Counted from the stretch's first letter, positions 37,336-45,923 are shown. The stretch: DNA of 64,000 nucleotides from Mesorhizobium sp. B2-3-12 (GCF_006442205.1 NZ_VFVR01000002.1:434001-498000), one strand, 5' to 3'. Notes: a model not told the origin generated them from the sequence alone. Program-made: numbers and translations.

Positions 37336-37812
37336 TCACCGCCTCAGATGCGCGAGCGGCACGTGGCCGGGTCCCTTGATGTTTTGCAGCACCAGCTGCG
37401 TGTGGACGTCGCGCACCCCGTCAAGCCGCATCAGCCGGTGCATGACGAAGGCGTTGAGTTCGTCGACCGAGGGCACCATGACATGCAGCAGGAAATCGTG
37501 GTCGCCGGTCATCGTCCAGCACGACGACACCTCGTCCATGCGCTGCACGGCGGCAATGAAGCTTTCGGGCGAGCCGTCGCTGTGGCTGACCAGGCGCACC
37601 TGGATGAACACCTCGACCATCAGGCCGACCGCGCGGCGGCTGATCACGGCGGCAAATCCCTTGATGATGCCGGCTTCCTGCAGCGCCTCGAAGCGCCGCG
37701 CGCAAGGCGTGGTCGACAGGCCGATCTCCTGTGCCAGCTCGGAGACGGGCTTGCGCCCATCGCGTTGCAGGACATCGAGCATCTTGATCTCGAAGTCGTC
37801 AAATTGAGGCAT
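37336..37812 (-). CDS. Lrp/AsnC family regulator of phenylalanine hydroxylase
   Basis: This 158-residue protein has an N-terminal HTH (MLDVLQRDGRKPVSELAQEI, then GLSTTPCARRFEALQEAGII) and a C-terminal ligand-binding RAM domain ending around VRDVHTQLVLQNIKG. The ATG at 37812 has AGGGGAG at the right distance; a GTG two codons earlier is less likely. It is divergent from phhA with 136 bases between, so it probably senses an aromatic amino acid and controls phhA. Confidence 0.92.
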   Translation of the reverse strand: MPQFDDFEIKMLDVLQRDGRKPVSELAQEIGLSTTPCARRFEALQEAGIIKGFAAVISRRAVGLMVEVFIQVRLVSHSDGSPESFIAAVQRMDEVSSCWTMTGDHDFLLHVMVPSVDELNAFVMHRLMRLDGVRDVHTQLVLQNIKGPGHVPLAHLRR

Positions 37813-37948
37813 TTTCACTCCCCTGATGCGAATTATGAGTGAATATTATCCCGATTGCCGCCAGCGAGCCATCATCAAAACCGATTTGCCTCGGCAAATC
37901 CGGTTAACCTCTTCTCAGCCATTGATGATTTGCGAGGGAGAGAAAGCC

Positions 37949-38785
37949 ATGACGACGATGAGCGTTGCCGAATATGCCCGCGACTGCGCGGCACAGGGTT
38001 TGCGCGGCGACTATTCGGTCTGCCGCGCCGATTTCACCGTGGCGCAGGATTATGACTACAGCGCCGAGGAGCAGGCCGTGTGGCGCACGCTCTGCGACCG
38101 CCAGACCAAGCTGACGCAAAAACTCGCCCATCATTCCTATCTCGACGGCGTCGAGAAGCTTGGCCTGCTCGACCGCATCCCCGATTTCGCTGACGTCAGC
38201 GCCAGGCTGCGCGAGCTGACCGGCTGGGAGATCGTCGCCGTGCCGGGCCTCATTCCGGCCGCACCCTTCTTCGATCACCTTGCCAACCGCCGCTTCCCGG
38301 TCACCAACTGGCTGCGCGCCAGGCAGGAACTCGACTACATCGTCGAGCCGGACATGTTCCACGATTTCTTCGGCCATGTGCCGGTGCTGTCGCAGCCGGT
38401 GTTCGCCGACTTCATGCAAATGTATGGCAGGAAGGCCGGCGACATCATCGCGCTCGGCGGCGACGAGATGATCACACGGCTCTACTGGTACACAGCCGAA
38501 TACGGCCTGATGCAGGAGGCCGGCCAGCCGCTGAAGGCCTTTGGCGCCGGGCTGATGTCGTCCTTTACCGAACTGCAGTTCGCCGTCGAAGGCAAGGACG
38601 CCCACCATGTGCTTTTCGACCTGGAAACGGTGATGCGCACCGGCTACGAGATCGACAAGTTCCAGCGCGCCTATTTCGTGCTGCCGTCCTTCGACGCCTT
38701 GCGCGATGCCTTCCAGAACGCGGATTTCGAGGCGATCGTCGCGCGCCGCAAGGGGCAACCGGCGCTCGACCCGGCGACGGTCTAA
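37949..38785 (+). CDS. phhA: Phenylalanine 4-monooxygenase
   Basis: This 278-residue enzyme converts phenylalanine to tyrosine with tetrahydrobiopterin and O2. It contains the iron ligands: two His in DMFHDFFGHVPVL and the Glu in YWYTAEYGLM. GAGLMSSFTELQFAV is part of the cofactor pocket. The ATG at 37949 is preceded by GGGAGAG; an in-frame upstream extension to 37826 has no ribosome binding site. The protein is the monomeric bacterial form and lacks the regulatory ACT domain. It is divergent from an Lrp-type gene. Confidence 0.95.
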   Translation: MTTMSVAEYARDCAAQGLRGDYSVCRADFTVAQDYDYSAEEQAVWRTLCDRQTKLTQKLAHHSYLDGVEKLGLLDRIPDFADVSARLRELTGWEIVAVPGLIPAAPFFDHLANRRFPVTNWLRARQELDYIVEPDMFHDFFGHVPVLSQPVFADFMQMYGRKAGDIIALGGDEMITRLYWYTAEYGLMQEAGQPLKAFGAGLMSSFTELQFAVEGKDAHHVLFDLETVMRTGYEIDKFQRAYFVLPSFDALRDAFQNADFEAIVARRKGQPALDPATV

Positions 38786-38823
38786 TGCGTTTCGGTCAAA
38801 AATGACCTCGCCATTAGGGTAGA

Positions 38824-38867
38824 CTAAGGCGCGTCGCATGAGTCCCTCTCGACGCGACGCGCCTTAG
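38824..38867. terminator. Long perfect hairpin between convergent genes
   Basis: CTAAGGCGCGTCGC (38824-38837) and GCGACGCGCCTTAG (38854-38867) form a 14-bp perfect stem with a 16-base loop. It lies between phhA and the convergent VOC gene. There is no T run, so it may be a dispersed palindromic repeat that also blocks read-through. Confidence 0.65.
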
Positions 38868-38886
38868 ACGCTTTGATCCCGACAGA

Positions 38887-39291
38887 TTATTGCAGGGCGG
38901 CGGGGTTCATCCACAGGAACTCCCAGACGTTGCCGTCAGGGTCTTCGATGTGGCGGTTGAACATGAAGCCGAGATCCTGCGCCGGATTGGGATCAGCGCG
39001 GCCGCCTGCCGCCACGCCCTTCTCGATCACGGCATTGACGTCGTCCTTGCTGTCGGTGGTGAGAGCGATCAGCATCTGGCTTTCACGCTTGGGGTCGCCG
39101 ATCTGCCTTGCCGTGAACTGGCCGTAATGCTGATGCGTAAGCAACATGACTCCAATGGAGTCCGAGAACATGATCGAGCTGGCCTGGTCGTTCGAGAACT
39201 GCGGATTCAGCGTGCCCCCGATCGCGAGATAAAAGTTGGTCGCTGCCTGCAGATCGCGCACCGGCAGATTTATGAAGATCATCTTGGTCAT
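38887..39291 (-). CDS. VOC family (glyoxalase/bleomycin-resistance fold) protein
   Basis: This 134-residue protein has the VOC beta-alpha-beta-beta-beta pattern: MIFINLPVRDLQAATNFYLA at the N-terminus and HIEDPDGNVWEFLWMNP at the C-terminus, where the metal-ligand Glu is found. It belongs to the subgroup of VOC proteins usually annotated as lactoylglutathione lyase-like or extradiol dioxygenase-like, with no defined substrate. It is divergent from a TetR gene 102 bases away that probably represses it. Confidence 0.88.
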   Translation of the reverse strand: MTKMIFINLPVRDLQAATNFYLAIGGTLNPQFSNDQASSIMFSDSIGVMLLTHQHYGQFTARQIGDPKRESQMLIALTTDSKDDVNAVIEKGVAAGGRADPNPAQDLGFMFNRHIEDPDGNVWEFLWMNPAALQ

Positions 39292-39318
39292 CGGTCTAAA
39301 GCCTTGCCTTCGTTGACA

Positions 39319-39382
39319 GGTACTAGTCAGTCCAGTACCGTTTGACGACTATCACGCGGGAACGGTACCGTCTAGTACTGGT
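39319..39382. promoter_or_regulatory. Probable TetR operator region (two dyads)
   Basis: GGTACT-N9-AGTACC lies at 39319-39339, and the related GGTAC-N5-AGTAC lies at 39364-39378. Read in opposite orientations, both contain the half-sites ACGGTAC and TAGTAC. They lie between the VOC gene and the TetR gene. Confidence 0.5.
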
Positions 39383-39393
39383 AAAGGAGCGCC

Positions 39394-40026
39394 ATGCAAA
39401 TCGAAGGGGAGACCAGATCGGCACGCAAGGATCGTGAAATCATCCAGGCGGCCACGGCGGCGTTCATCGCCAAGGGCTATGATGGAACCAGCATGGAGGA
39501 AATCGCCACCAGGGCGGGAGCTTCCAAGCAGACTGTCTACAAGCATTTCACGGACAAGGAGACGCTTTTCGCCGAAGTCGTTCTATCAACCGCGACCCAG
39601 GTCAACGATATCATCGAGTCCGTGACGACACTGCTTTCAGAGGCGAAATTCATGCAGGGTGGCCTGCAGCAGCTTGCCCGACGTTTGATAACGCTGCTCA
39701 TGGATGAAGAGTTGTTGAAGCTGCGACGCCTGATCATCGCCAATGCGGATCGAATGCCGCAGCTTGGTCGCAGCTGGTACGAAAAAGGTTTTGAGCGCAT
39801 GTTGGCCTCGATGGCGTCGTGCTTTCAAAAGCTCACCAATCGGGGACTGATGCAAACCAGCGACCCCCATCTGGCAGCCAGCCATTTGTTTGGAATGCTT
39901 CTCTGGATCCCCATGAATGAAGCCATGTTCACTGGGAGCAACCCGCGCTCCAAGGCCGAACTTGAACGGCACGCGGATGCCTCGGTAGAGGCGTTTCTTG
40001 TCGCCTATGGCGTCCAGCCTAAATAG
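39394..40026 (+). CDS. TetR/AcrR family transcriptional regulator
   Basis: This 210-residue regulator has an N-terminal DNA-binding domain: REIIQAATAAFIAKGYDGTS followed by the HTH MEEIATRAGASKQTVYKHF and TDKETLFAEVV. The C-terminal domain is helical (TetR_C-type, with PQLGRSWYEKGFERMLASMA). GGAG precedes the ATG. It is divergent from the VOC gene and flanked by dyads matching a TetR operator, so it probably controls itself and the VOC gene. Confidence 0.92.
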   Translation: MQIEGETRSARKDREIIQAATAAFIAKGYDGTSMEEIATRAGASKQTVYKHFTDKETLFAEVVLSTATQVNDIIESVTTLLSEAKFMQGGLQQLARRLITLLMDEELLKLRRLIIANADRMPQLGRSWYEKGFERMLASMASCFQKLTNRGLMQTSDPHLAASHLFGMLLWIPMNEAMFTGSNPRSKAELERHADASVEAFLVAYGVQPK

Positions 40027-40093
40027 TCCGTCGCCCGCCGACGTTTGCGGCAAAGCCGGCCGGGTGTTGGCCGCGGAGGCGTCCCGCCACGCG

Positions 40094-40540
40094 CTACAAT
40101 GCGTAGATGGTGCGGTTGAACTTCGTCTCCATCACCACATGGGAAGCGGTTTTGACGACGCCGCTGATTTCATTGACGGCATTCACCTCCCGGTTCAGCT
40201 TCTCGAGCGTCTCGGCGGCGAGGTGAATGATCAGGTCCCACTCGCCGGTTATGGCGTAGACCGCCTGGATCGAAGGCATCGCCTTGATCTTCCTGGAGAC
40301 GTCCGGATAGCTCTTGTTGTTCAAGGCGGCGAGCGTGAAACAGTGGACCGCGTTCTGGGTCACCGCCTTGGCCAGCCGCACGGTATAGCCTTCGATAATG
40401 CCGCCGGCCTCCAGCTTCTGTATCCGCTCCTGCAGCGCAGTCCGCGATACGCCGAGCTGCCGTGCCAGTGAAGCGACCGGCTCACGCGCATTCTTCTGCA
40501 TGAGCGCGAGCAGCTGACGATCCTTCTCGGTCAATTCCAC
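40094..40540 (-). CDS. Lrp/AsnC family transcriptional regulator
   Basis: This 148-residue protein has an N-terminal HTH (LLALMQKNAREPVASLARQL, then GVSRTALQERIQKLEAGGII) and a C-terminal RAM domain (TGEWDLIIHLAAETLEKLNR). The start is probably the GTG at 40540, which has AGAGGAT 7 bases upstream; a TTG at 40546 lies too close to that site. It is divergent from the amino-acid uptake operon beginning at 40900, so it is the likely regulator of that operon. Confidence 0.9.
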   Translation of the reverse strand: MELTEKDRQLLALMQKNAREPVASLARQLGVSRTALQERIQKLEAGGIIEGYTVRLAKAVTQNAVHCFTLAALNNKSYPDVSRKIKAMPSIQAVYAITGEWDLIIHLAAETLEKLNREVNAVNEISGVVKTASHVVMETKFNRTIYAL

Positions 40541-40899
40541 AAACAAATCCTCTCGCTCGATCCGCGCTGTAACCGCCGCGCGATCCTATCGGCTGAACCG
40601 CCTCCGCGACAATCGGGAAGACTGGCTGGAAGACTGGCCGGGGCGAACAGCACAAGGCGAACCTTTCAGGCACTTTGCCGTCTCAAGGCACGCAATGACT
40701 GCGTAATCGCCATTATCGCGCATTTCGCCGGGTGGAAGCCTGCTTTTTGCGACCTGACTGTCTGGGGCACAAACGCCGGTCCATCAGGGGGAACAAGCCC
40801 CGGCGTGGGGCACAAACCAATCCGCGTTGGACTTGTGCAGAAGCGCTGAGGTCCAACGTTACGCATCCTATCAGTTTCAACCACAAGGGAGGGATAACT
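40541..40899. other. Divergent promoter region, no gene seen
   Basis: This 359-base gap separates the Lrp gene and the substrate-binding protein gene. No convincing open frame with a start site is present, and no palindrome stands out. It should hold the promoters of both sides and Lrp binding sites, which are hard to see by eye. Confidence 0.5.
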
Positions 40900-41727
40900 T
40901 TGAAAAAGCTGCTCGATTTAGCCATTCTTGCCGCCGCGACATTCGCGATCACGACGGCCGCCATGGCCGGGGAAACCCTGGACCGCGTCACGTCGAAAAA
41001 GGCGATGGTCATCGCCACCAACGCCGCCTGGCCGCCACAGAGCTTCCTCAACGACAGCAACGAACTCGCCGGTTTCGACATCGACGTCTCGCGCGAGATC
41101 GGCAAGCGGCTTGGTGTCGAGGTCTCGTTCGAAACGCCCGACTGGGCGACGCTGACCGGCGGCCGCTGGCAGGGACGCTACGACCTCGGCGTCGGATCGG
41201 TCACCCCGACCAAGGCCCGTTCCAAGGTGATCGACTTTGTCGGCATCTATTATTACAGCCCTTATGTCTATGTCGTGCACAAGGACAGCGGCGCGAAGTC
41301 GGTCGCCGATCTCAACGGCAAGATCATCGGCGTCGAGACGGCCACCACCTCGGAGGATTTCATCCGCCGCAAGCTCGAAATCGACGCACCCGGCCTGGCT
41401 CCCATCGAATACAAGCTCGAACCGGGCGAGGTCCGCACATACGCGGATTCGATGCTTCCCTTCGATGACTTGCGGCTTGGAGACGGCGTGCGCCTGAACG
41501 CCGTGATCGCGCCTGAGCAGACGGCGCAGAACGCCATCAAGAACGGTTATCCCGTGAAGATCCTGGAAGGCGAGTACGCCTTCCGCGAGCCGCTCGTCGT
41601 CATCGCCGAGAAGAAGGATCCCGAGTGGACCGCAAAGGTCGCTGGCATTATCACCGGGATGAAGACCGATGGCACGCTCGCCGCGCTGACCACGAAGTGG
41701 TACGGCAAGGACTACAGCGCCAAGTGA
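40900..41727 (+). CDS. Amino-acid ABC transporter substrate-binding protein
   Basis: This 275-residue periplasmic protein has a signal peptide (residues 1-23, ending AMA) and a type II solute-binding fold (SBP_bac_3): AWPPQSFLNDSNELAGFDID, then VSREIGKRLGV, YDLGVGSVTPTKARSKVIDF and GKIIGVETATTSEDF. These are typical of polar amino-acid or opine binding proteins. The start is a TTG with a strong GGGAGGGA site 5 bases upstream; no ATG fits. It heads a cluster with an FAD oxidoreductase and a permease, but no ATPase gene. Confidence 0.92.
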   Translation: MKKLLDLAILAAATFAITTAAMAGETLDRVTSKKAMVIATNAAWPPQSFLNDSNELAGFDIDVSREIGKRLGVEVSFETPDWATLTGGRWQGRYDLGVGSVTPTKARSKVIDFVGIYYYSPYVYVVHKDSGAKSVADLNGKIIGVETATTSEDFIRRKLEIDAPGLAPIEYKLEPGEVRTYADSMLPFDDLRLGDGVRLNAVIAPEQTAQNAIKNGYPVKILEGEYAFREPLVVIAEKKDPEWTAKVAGIITGMKTDGTLAALTTKWYGKDYSAK

Positions 41728-41775
41728 GGTCATTGCGCCGGCTGCCCTCGGCAGCCGGCGGCGTTATCCCACAAA

Positions 41776-43104
41776 ATGAACCACCACTCACAGCAAAAGT
41801 CGCCGATGGCCTATCCGGACACCTATTACGCCCGCACCCTGACCGACCGGAAGACGAGGCCGCCGCTGCAAGGCGAGGCGCGATGTGACGTGGCCGTCGT
41901 CGGCGCCGGGTTGGCCGGGCTGACGACGGCGCTGCAGCTGGCGCGCGCCGGACTGCATGTCGCCGTGCTGGAAGCCCAGCTCGTCGGTTTTGGCGCTTCG
42001 GGCCGCAATGGTGGTTTCGTGACGCCCGGCTTCGCCACCGGCGGCGACAACATCGCCGCACGTGTCGGCGGCGAGGCAGCGCGCGACCTGCACCGGCTGT
42101 CGATCGAAGGCGTCGAATTCGTGCGCGACATCATAGAGGCGCTCGCAATATCGTCTGCCGAGCCGCGCGCCGGCCTGCTCAGCGTCCTGCGCTACGACGA
42201 TGGCGACGCGCTGAAGGCCTATGCCGACCAGATGGCACGCGACCATGGTTACGAGCTTCAATATCTGCGCCGGGAAGACGTCCGATCAGCGCTGAAGTCC
42301 GCCCGCTATTACCAGGGCCTGCGCGACCCAAACGCCTTTCACATCCATCCGCTCAACTATCTCCGTTGCCTGGCCGACGAAGTCGAGCGCCTGGGTGGCA
42401 AGATCCATGAGAGCTCCGAGGTCGTGCAATGCGACCTGTCGGGAACGCAAAAGATGCTGCGCACCAGACAGGGCACGCTTCGGGCGCCCCAGATCGTGCT
42501 GGCGACCGGCGGCTACACCGGGCCGGTGTTCGGCCAGCTCTACCGCGCCTTCCTGCCGATCGCGACCTATGTGATGGTTTCCGAGGCGGCTCCCCGCCTC
42601 ATCGCGCAGGCCATCGCCACCACGGATGCCGTCGGCGACAACAGGCGGGCCGGCGACTATTATCGTCTGGTCGAGAGCGGCAATCGCCTTTTGTGGGGCG
42701 GGCGCATCACCACGCGCCCCGCTTCCGCCGACGCGCTGGCGCGCGAGTTGCGCCGCGAGATGGTCGGCACCTACCCGCAGCTTGCCGGTCTCAAGACCGA
42801 ATTGGCCTGGTCGGGTCTGATGTCCTATGCCCGGCATCTGATGCCCCAGATCGGCGCGCTGCAGCCGGGCGTCTGGTACTGCACCGCTTTCGGTGGCCAT
42901 GGCCTCAACACCACGGCGATTGCCGGAAAAGTCGTCGCGGAAGGTATTCTGGGCGCTTCGGATCGCTACCGGCAGTTCGCGCCGTTCGGATTGAACTGGG
43001 CCGGCGGCGCCGCCGGCCTGGCCGCCGCGCAGCTCACCTACTGGAAGCTGCAGGCGCAGGACTGGTGGCGGGAACGCAACGCCACCGCCAAGGTGGTGGC
43101 ATGA
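41776..43104 (+). CDS. FAD-dependent oxidoreductase (DAO family, DadA/PuuB-like)
   Basis: This 442-residue flavoprotein has a dinucleotide-binding motif VAVVGAGLAGLTTALQLARAG (GxGxxG at 43-48), then ASGRNGGFVTPGFATGG, a D-amino-acid-oxidase family hallmark, and the C-terminal PGVWYCTAFGGHGLNTTAIAG. Relatives oxidise D-amino acids, gamma-glutamylputrescine, sarcosine or opines. It ends in an ATGA overlap with the permease gene, so enzyme and transporter are made together and probably act on one amine or amino acid. The ribosome binding site is weak; a second ATG lies 10 codons in. Confidence 0.9.
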   Translation: MNHHSQQKSPMAYPDTYYARTLTDRKTRPPLQGEARCDVAVVGAGLAGLTTALQLARAGLHVAVLEAQLVGFGASGRNGGFVTPGFATGGDNIAARVGGEAARDLHRLSIEGVEFVRDIIEALAISSAEPRAGLLSVLRYDDGDALKAYADQMARDHGYELQYLRREDVRSALKSARYYQGLRDPNAFHIHPLNYLRCLADEVERLGGKIHESSEVVQCDLSGTQKMLRTRQGTLRAPQIVLATGGYTGPVFGQLYRAFLPIATYVMVSEAAPRLIAQAIATTDAVGDNRRAGDYYRLVESGNRLLWGGRITTRPASADALARELRREMVGTYPQLAGLKTELAWSGLMSYARHLMPQIGALQPGVWYCTAFGGHGLNTTAIAGKVVAEGILGASDRYRQFAPFGLNWAGGAAGLAAAQLTYWKLQAQDWWRERNATAKVVA

Positions 43105-44075
43105 TCGGCCGGCTGATGCTCTCCCATCCAGGGCTCGCCCGCCGTGCGGCCGCGGTGTTTTTTCCGGCGCTGCTGGCCGCGGCCCTCTACGCCATGGGCA
43201 TCAAGTCGAGCTGGCTCGCTACGTTGATGCCCGACGCATCCGACTGGGTGCGGGCCAACCCCGCCTTGTCGCAGGCCCTCTCCGCCGTATCGATCGCGCT
43301 GCTGGTGCTGGTGAATTGCAAGCTGCTGCTCCTCCTGCCCCGGCGCCAGCAGATCGTCGGCGTCTGGATCGAGCTGTTCGCGCTGCTGATGCTGTTCTTC
43401 TATTCCTTCGACCTCTCGCTCGCCTTCATCGCCAGAAAGATTGGTTTCCTGGTCACGCAGGGCGTCACCACGACGCTTTACATTTCGGCGATCTCGATCC
43501 TGATCGCGACCGTCATCGCGCTGGTCGGCGCCATCGCCAAGCTGACCGGAAACGGCATCGTCTACGGGCTGGCCACCTTCTACACGTCGCTGTTTCGCGG
43601 CCTGCCTCTGCTGATGCAGATCTACATCATCTATCTCGGCCTGCCGCAGGTCGGCTATGTGATCGGCGCGGTGCCGGCGGGCATCGTGGCGCTGTCGCTG
43701 TGCTACGGCGCCTACATGACCGAGATTTTCCGCGCCGGCATCGAAAGCATCCCGCGCGGCCAAAGCGAAGGAGCCACGGCGCTCGGCCTGAGCCCGGGCC
43801 AGACCATGGCGCTGGTCATCCTGCCGCAGGCCATGCGGGTCATCATCCCGCCGACCGGCAACCAGTTCATCGCCATGCTGAAGGATTCCTCGCTGGTGTC
43901 CGTCGTCGGCGTTTGGGAGATCATGTATCTCGCCCGCACGATGGGCCAGACGGAGTTCCGTCATATCGAGATGCTGATCACCGCCTCGATGATATACTGG
44001 GCCCTGTCGATCGCGCTCGAATTCGGCCAGGCCTATCTCGAACGGCGTTTCGGCCGATCGGGTCGCCAGGTGTGA
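43101..44075 (+). CDS. Amino-acid ABC transporter permease with N-terminal extension
   Basis: This 324-residue permease of the HisM/GlnP type has the ABC-interaction EAA loop GATALGLSPGQTMALVILPQA and the TM region VTTTLYISAISILIATVIALVG at the start of the standard domain. Usual members are about 220-240 residues; here about 105 extra residues precede the domain, including helices near 18-37, 56-75 and 88-105. The start overlaps the oxidoreductase stop by 4 bases. No ABC ATPase or second permease gene is adjacent, so ATP hydrolysis must be supplied by a gene elsewhere. Confidence 0.9.
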   Translation: MIGRLMLSHPGLARRAAAVFFPALLAAALYAMGIKSSWLATLMPDASDWVRANPALSQALSAVSIALLVLVNCKLLLLLPRRQQIVGVWIELFALLMLFFYSFDLSLAFIARKIGFLVTQGVTTTLYISAISILIATVIALVGAIAKLTGNGIVYGLATFYTSLFRGLPLLMQIYIIYLGLPQVGYVIGAVPAGIVALSLCYGAYMTEIFRAGIESIPRGQSEGATALGLSPGQTMALVILPQAMRVIIPPTGNQFIAMLKDSSLVSVVGVWEIMYLARTMGQTEFRHIEMLITASMIYWALSIALEFGQAYLERRFGRSGRQV

Positions 44076-44282
44076 TCCGGCGGCCTAAAGTGTGCCGGAA
44101 CGGTCCATGCGACATTTTTAGCGCGCCGGGGCACCTCGGCCTTCAGCCGCTTGAGCTGGGCGCGTTGCAGGTCGAGCGCGCTGGCGGCCGCCGCCGTTCT
44201 GGTGCGCATCGCCGTCCAAGGCTTTTGAAGCCGCTGCCGGCGCCATCATTGGCGCCGGGCTTGCCGGCCGATGCGATTCGGC

Positions 44283-44301
44283 GGGCCGACTTTGTCGGCC
44301 C
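44283..44301 (-). terminator. Hairpin right after the GMC oxidoreductase gene
   Basis: GGGCCGAC-TTT-GTCGGCCC, an 8-bp perfect stem directly after the stop codon of the minus-strand GMC gene. There is no T run. The rest of 44076-44282 holds no recognised gene. Confidence 0.5.
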
Positions 44302-45741
44302 TCAGACGAAAACCACCTTGCTCAGGTGCTCGCCCAACCGGCAGGCGAGCGCGGTGATGGTCGTCGTCGGGTTGGCTTGGCCCGACGTGCAGAACACCGA
44401 AGAGCCACCGACATAGAGATTGTCCATGCCATGCACCTTGCAATTGGCATCCACCACGCTCCTGGTCACGTCGGTGCCCATGCGCGTGCCACCCATATGA
44501 TGGTGCCCCGCCGTTTCTTCGTCGGTCGGATAGTCCGCGCCATTGCCGATCCAGTCGGCGATGCGCACACGGCCCAGGTTCTTCTCGATCAGCGTGGCGC
44601 CGAACAGCCTCAGCCCTTCGAGCAGCGTGCGCCGTTCCAGCTCCGATTTCTTCCAATGCAGCTCGATGCGCGGCACACCGGCATGATCGACATCGGTTTT
44701 CGACAGTTCGATCTGGTTGGAGGCGAGCGGCGCCTGCTCCCAGGCGACATAGAGCTGCGCGGCACAGCGCAAATTCTGGCTGAGCTTGGATGACATCCAT
44801 TCGGCCATGTTTGGCGCCGTGCAGGCGAGATCGGCGATGAGGTTCTTGACGCCAGGATATGGCTTCTCGATCAGCCTGATACCGAAATTCATGATCCGCA
44901 GCCGCTCCATCGCGGCAAGCGTCGGCGAGAAGAAGGCCTCGTTGACGGCATCGACCTCGAAGGCACCATAATTGCCCAGGATGGCATCGCCGCCCTCGAA
45001 GGTCGGATGCTCCATCCAATAGCGGCCGAGGGCCGTGGCGTTCGGCACCACACCGCCATTGGAGCGCTGGTTCGACCATAGAAGCAGCCGCGAGTTCTCC
45101 AGACCGCCGGTGCAGACGATGAAGTAATCGGCCGCGAACGAGCCGGCGTCCTGCCCGTTGGACCACAGCCTGGCGCCCGTCACCCGCTTGCCGTCGCCGG
45201 CGAGCTCGGTGGCGTAGGTGTTGAGCACGACGGCGATGTTCTTGCTCTTGTCGAGCTCGTCGGCGAATTTTTCGGCGAACCGCACCGCCGGGCTCTTGAT
45301 CAGCTGCACCCAGCGAATGTCATCCGAGATCGGCACGTCGGGCCGGAAATCGGGAAGGTCGAGGATGTCGCGCACCTCCGGCAGGTAAGGTTCGATATCG
45401 GCGCGGCGGATCGGCCAGCCCGTGTCGGGCGCCCAAGCCTTCGGCTCGAAATCCTGTTTGTCGAGCACGCGGCACCAGCCGGCCCAGTGATTGGAGCTGC
45501 CGCCCATGAGCCGCAGCCGGGTGATGTCGAGATCGAAATAGAAATCGCCGACCGTGGTGCCGCGGTAGAAGTCCTGGGACTCGTCGCTGAAATCCCGCGA
45601 GCCGGCTTCCATCACCACGACCGGGATGCCGGCCGCACCAAGTTTTCTAGCGATCGTGGTGCCGGCCGGACCGGAACCAAGGATGCAGACCTTCGGCGCG
45701 AAATTGGCGGCGCGATACGCCTCGTAGCTGTCGAAGATCAT
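44302..45741 (-). CDS. GMC family oxidoreductase
   Basis: This 479-residue flavoprotein has the N-terminal FAD motif VCILGSGPAGTTIARKLGAA (GxGxxG at 22-27), a GGSSNHWAGWCRVLD segment, the substrate-domain GGLENSRLLL, and the C-terminal HHHMGGTRMG with DNLYVGGSSVFCTSGQANPT, which contains the catalytic His/Asn region of glucose-methanol-choline oxidoreductases. It has no signal peptide of its own, but it overlaps by 4 bases a tiny upstream gene encoding an RR-signal protein. That arrangement recalls gluconate/fructose dehydrogenases, in which a small subunit carries the Tat signal. The substrate is probably a sugar or alcohol. Confidence 0.92.
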   Translation of the reverse strand: MIFDSYEAYRAANFAPKVCILGSGPAGTTIARKLGAAGIPVVVMEAGSRDFSDESQDFYRGTTVGDFYFDLDITRLRLMGGSSNHWAGWCRVLDKQDFEPKAWAPDTGWPIRRADIEPYLPEVRDILDLPDFRPDVPISDDIRWVQLIKSPAVRFAEKFADELDKSKNIAVVLNTYATELAGDGKRVTGARLWSNGQDAGSFAADYFIVCTGGLENSRLLLWSNQRSNGGVVPNATALGRYWMEHPTFEGGDAILGNYGAFEVDAVNEAFFSPTLAAMERLRIMNFGIRLIEKPYPGVKNLIADLACTAPNMAEWMSSKLSQNLRCAAQLYVAWEQAPLASNQIELSKTDVDHAGVPRIELHWKKSELERRTLLEGLRLFGATLIEKNLGRVRIADWIGNGADYPTDEETAGHHHMGGTRMGTDVTRSVVDANCKVHGMDNLYVGGSSVFCTSGQANPTTTITALACRLGEHLSKVVFV

Positions 45742-45923
45742 GCCAGGTCGCTCCGCTTCAGGATCCAGCCATTGACCTCGACGATTTCGTCAGGGTCGGC
45801 CCGCGACGGACCGGCATGATCGGCATTGGCATCCGGCCGATTGCGGAACAAGGACAGGGCAGGCAGGGCAATCAGCGTCTGCACGAGCGTGCGGCGCGAC
45901 ATTCTTTTGATGAAGAAACTCAT
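45738..45923 (-). CDS. Small RR-signal protein, putative partner of the GMC oxidoreductase
   Basis: This 61-residue protein starts MSFFIKRMSRRTLVQTLIAL, a twin-arginine motif (SRRTLVQ) and a hydrophobic stretch (LIALPALSLF), followed by a short polar tail ending VNGWILKRSDLA. GAGAGG precedes the ATG. It overlaps the GMC gene by 4 bases (ATGA). It is shorter than the small subunit of known membrane-bound GMC dehydrogenases. Carrying the GMC enzyme through Tat is an inference from synteny and signal type only. Confidence 0.7.
   Translation of the reverse strand: MSFFIKRMSRRTLVQTLIALPALSLFRNRPDANADHAGPSRADPDEIVEVNGWILKRSDLA

Noticed and set aside
44076-44282. Short minus-strand frame between the ABC permease and GMC genes
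   Set aside because: Composition is repetitive Ala/Arg and there is no ribosome binding site or homology that can be recognised.
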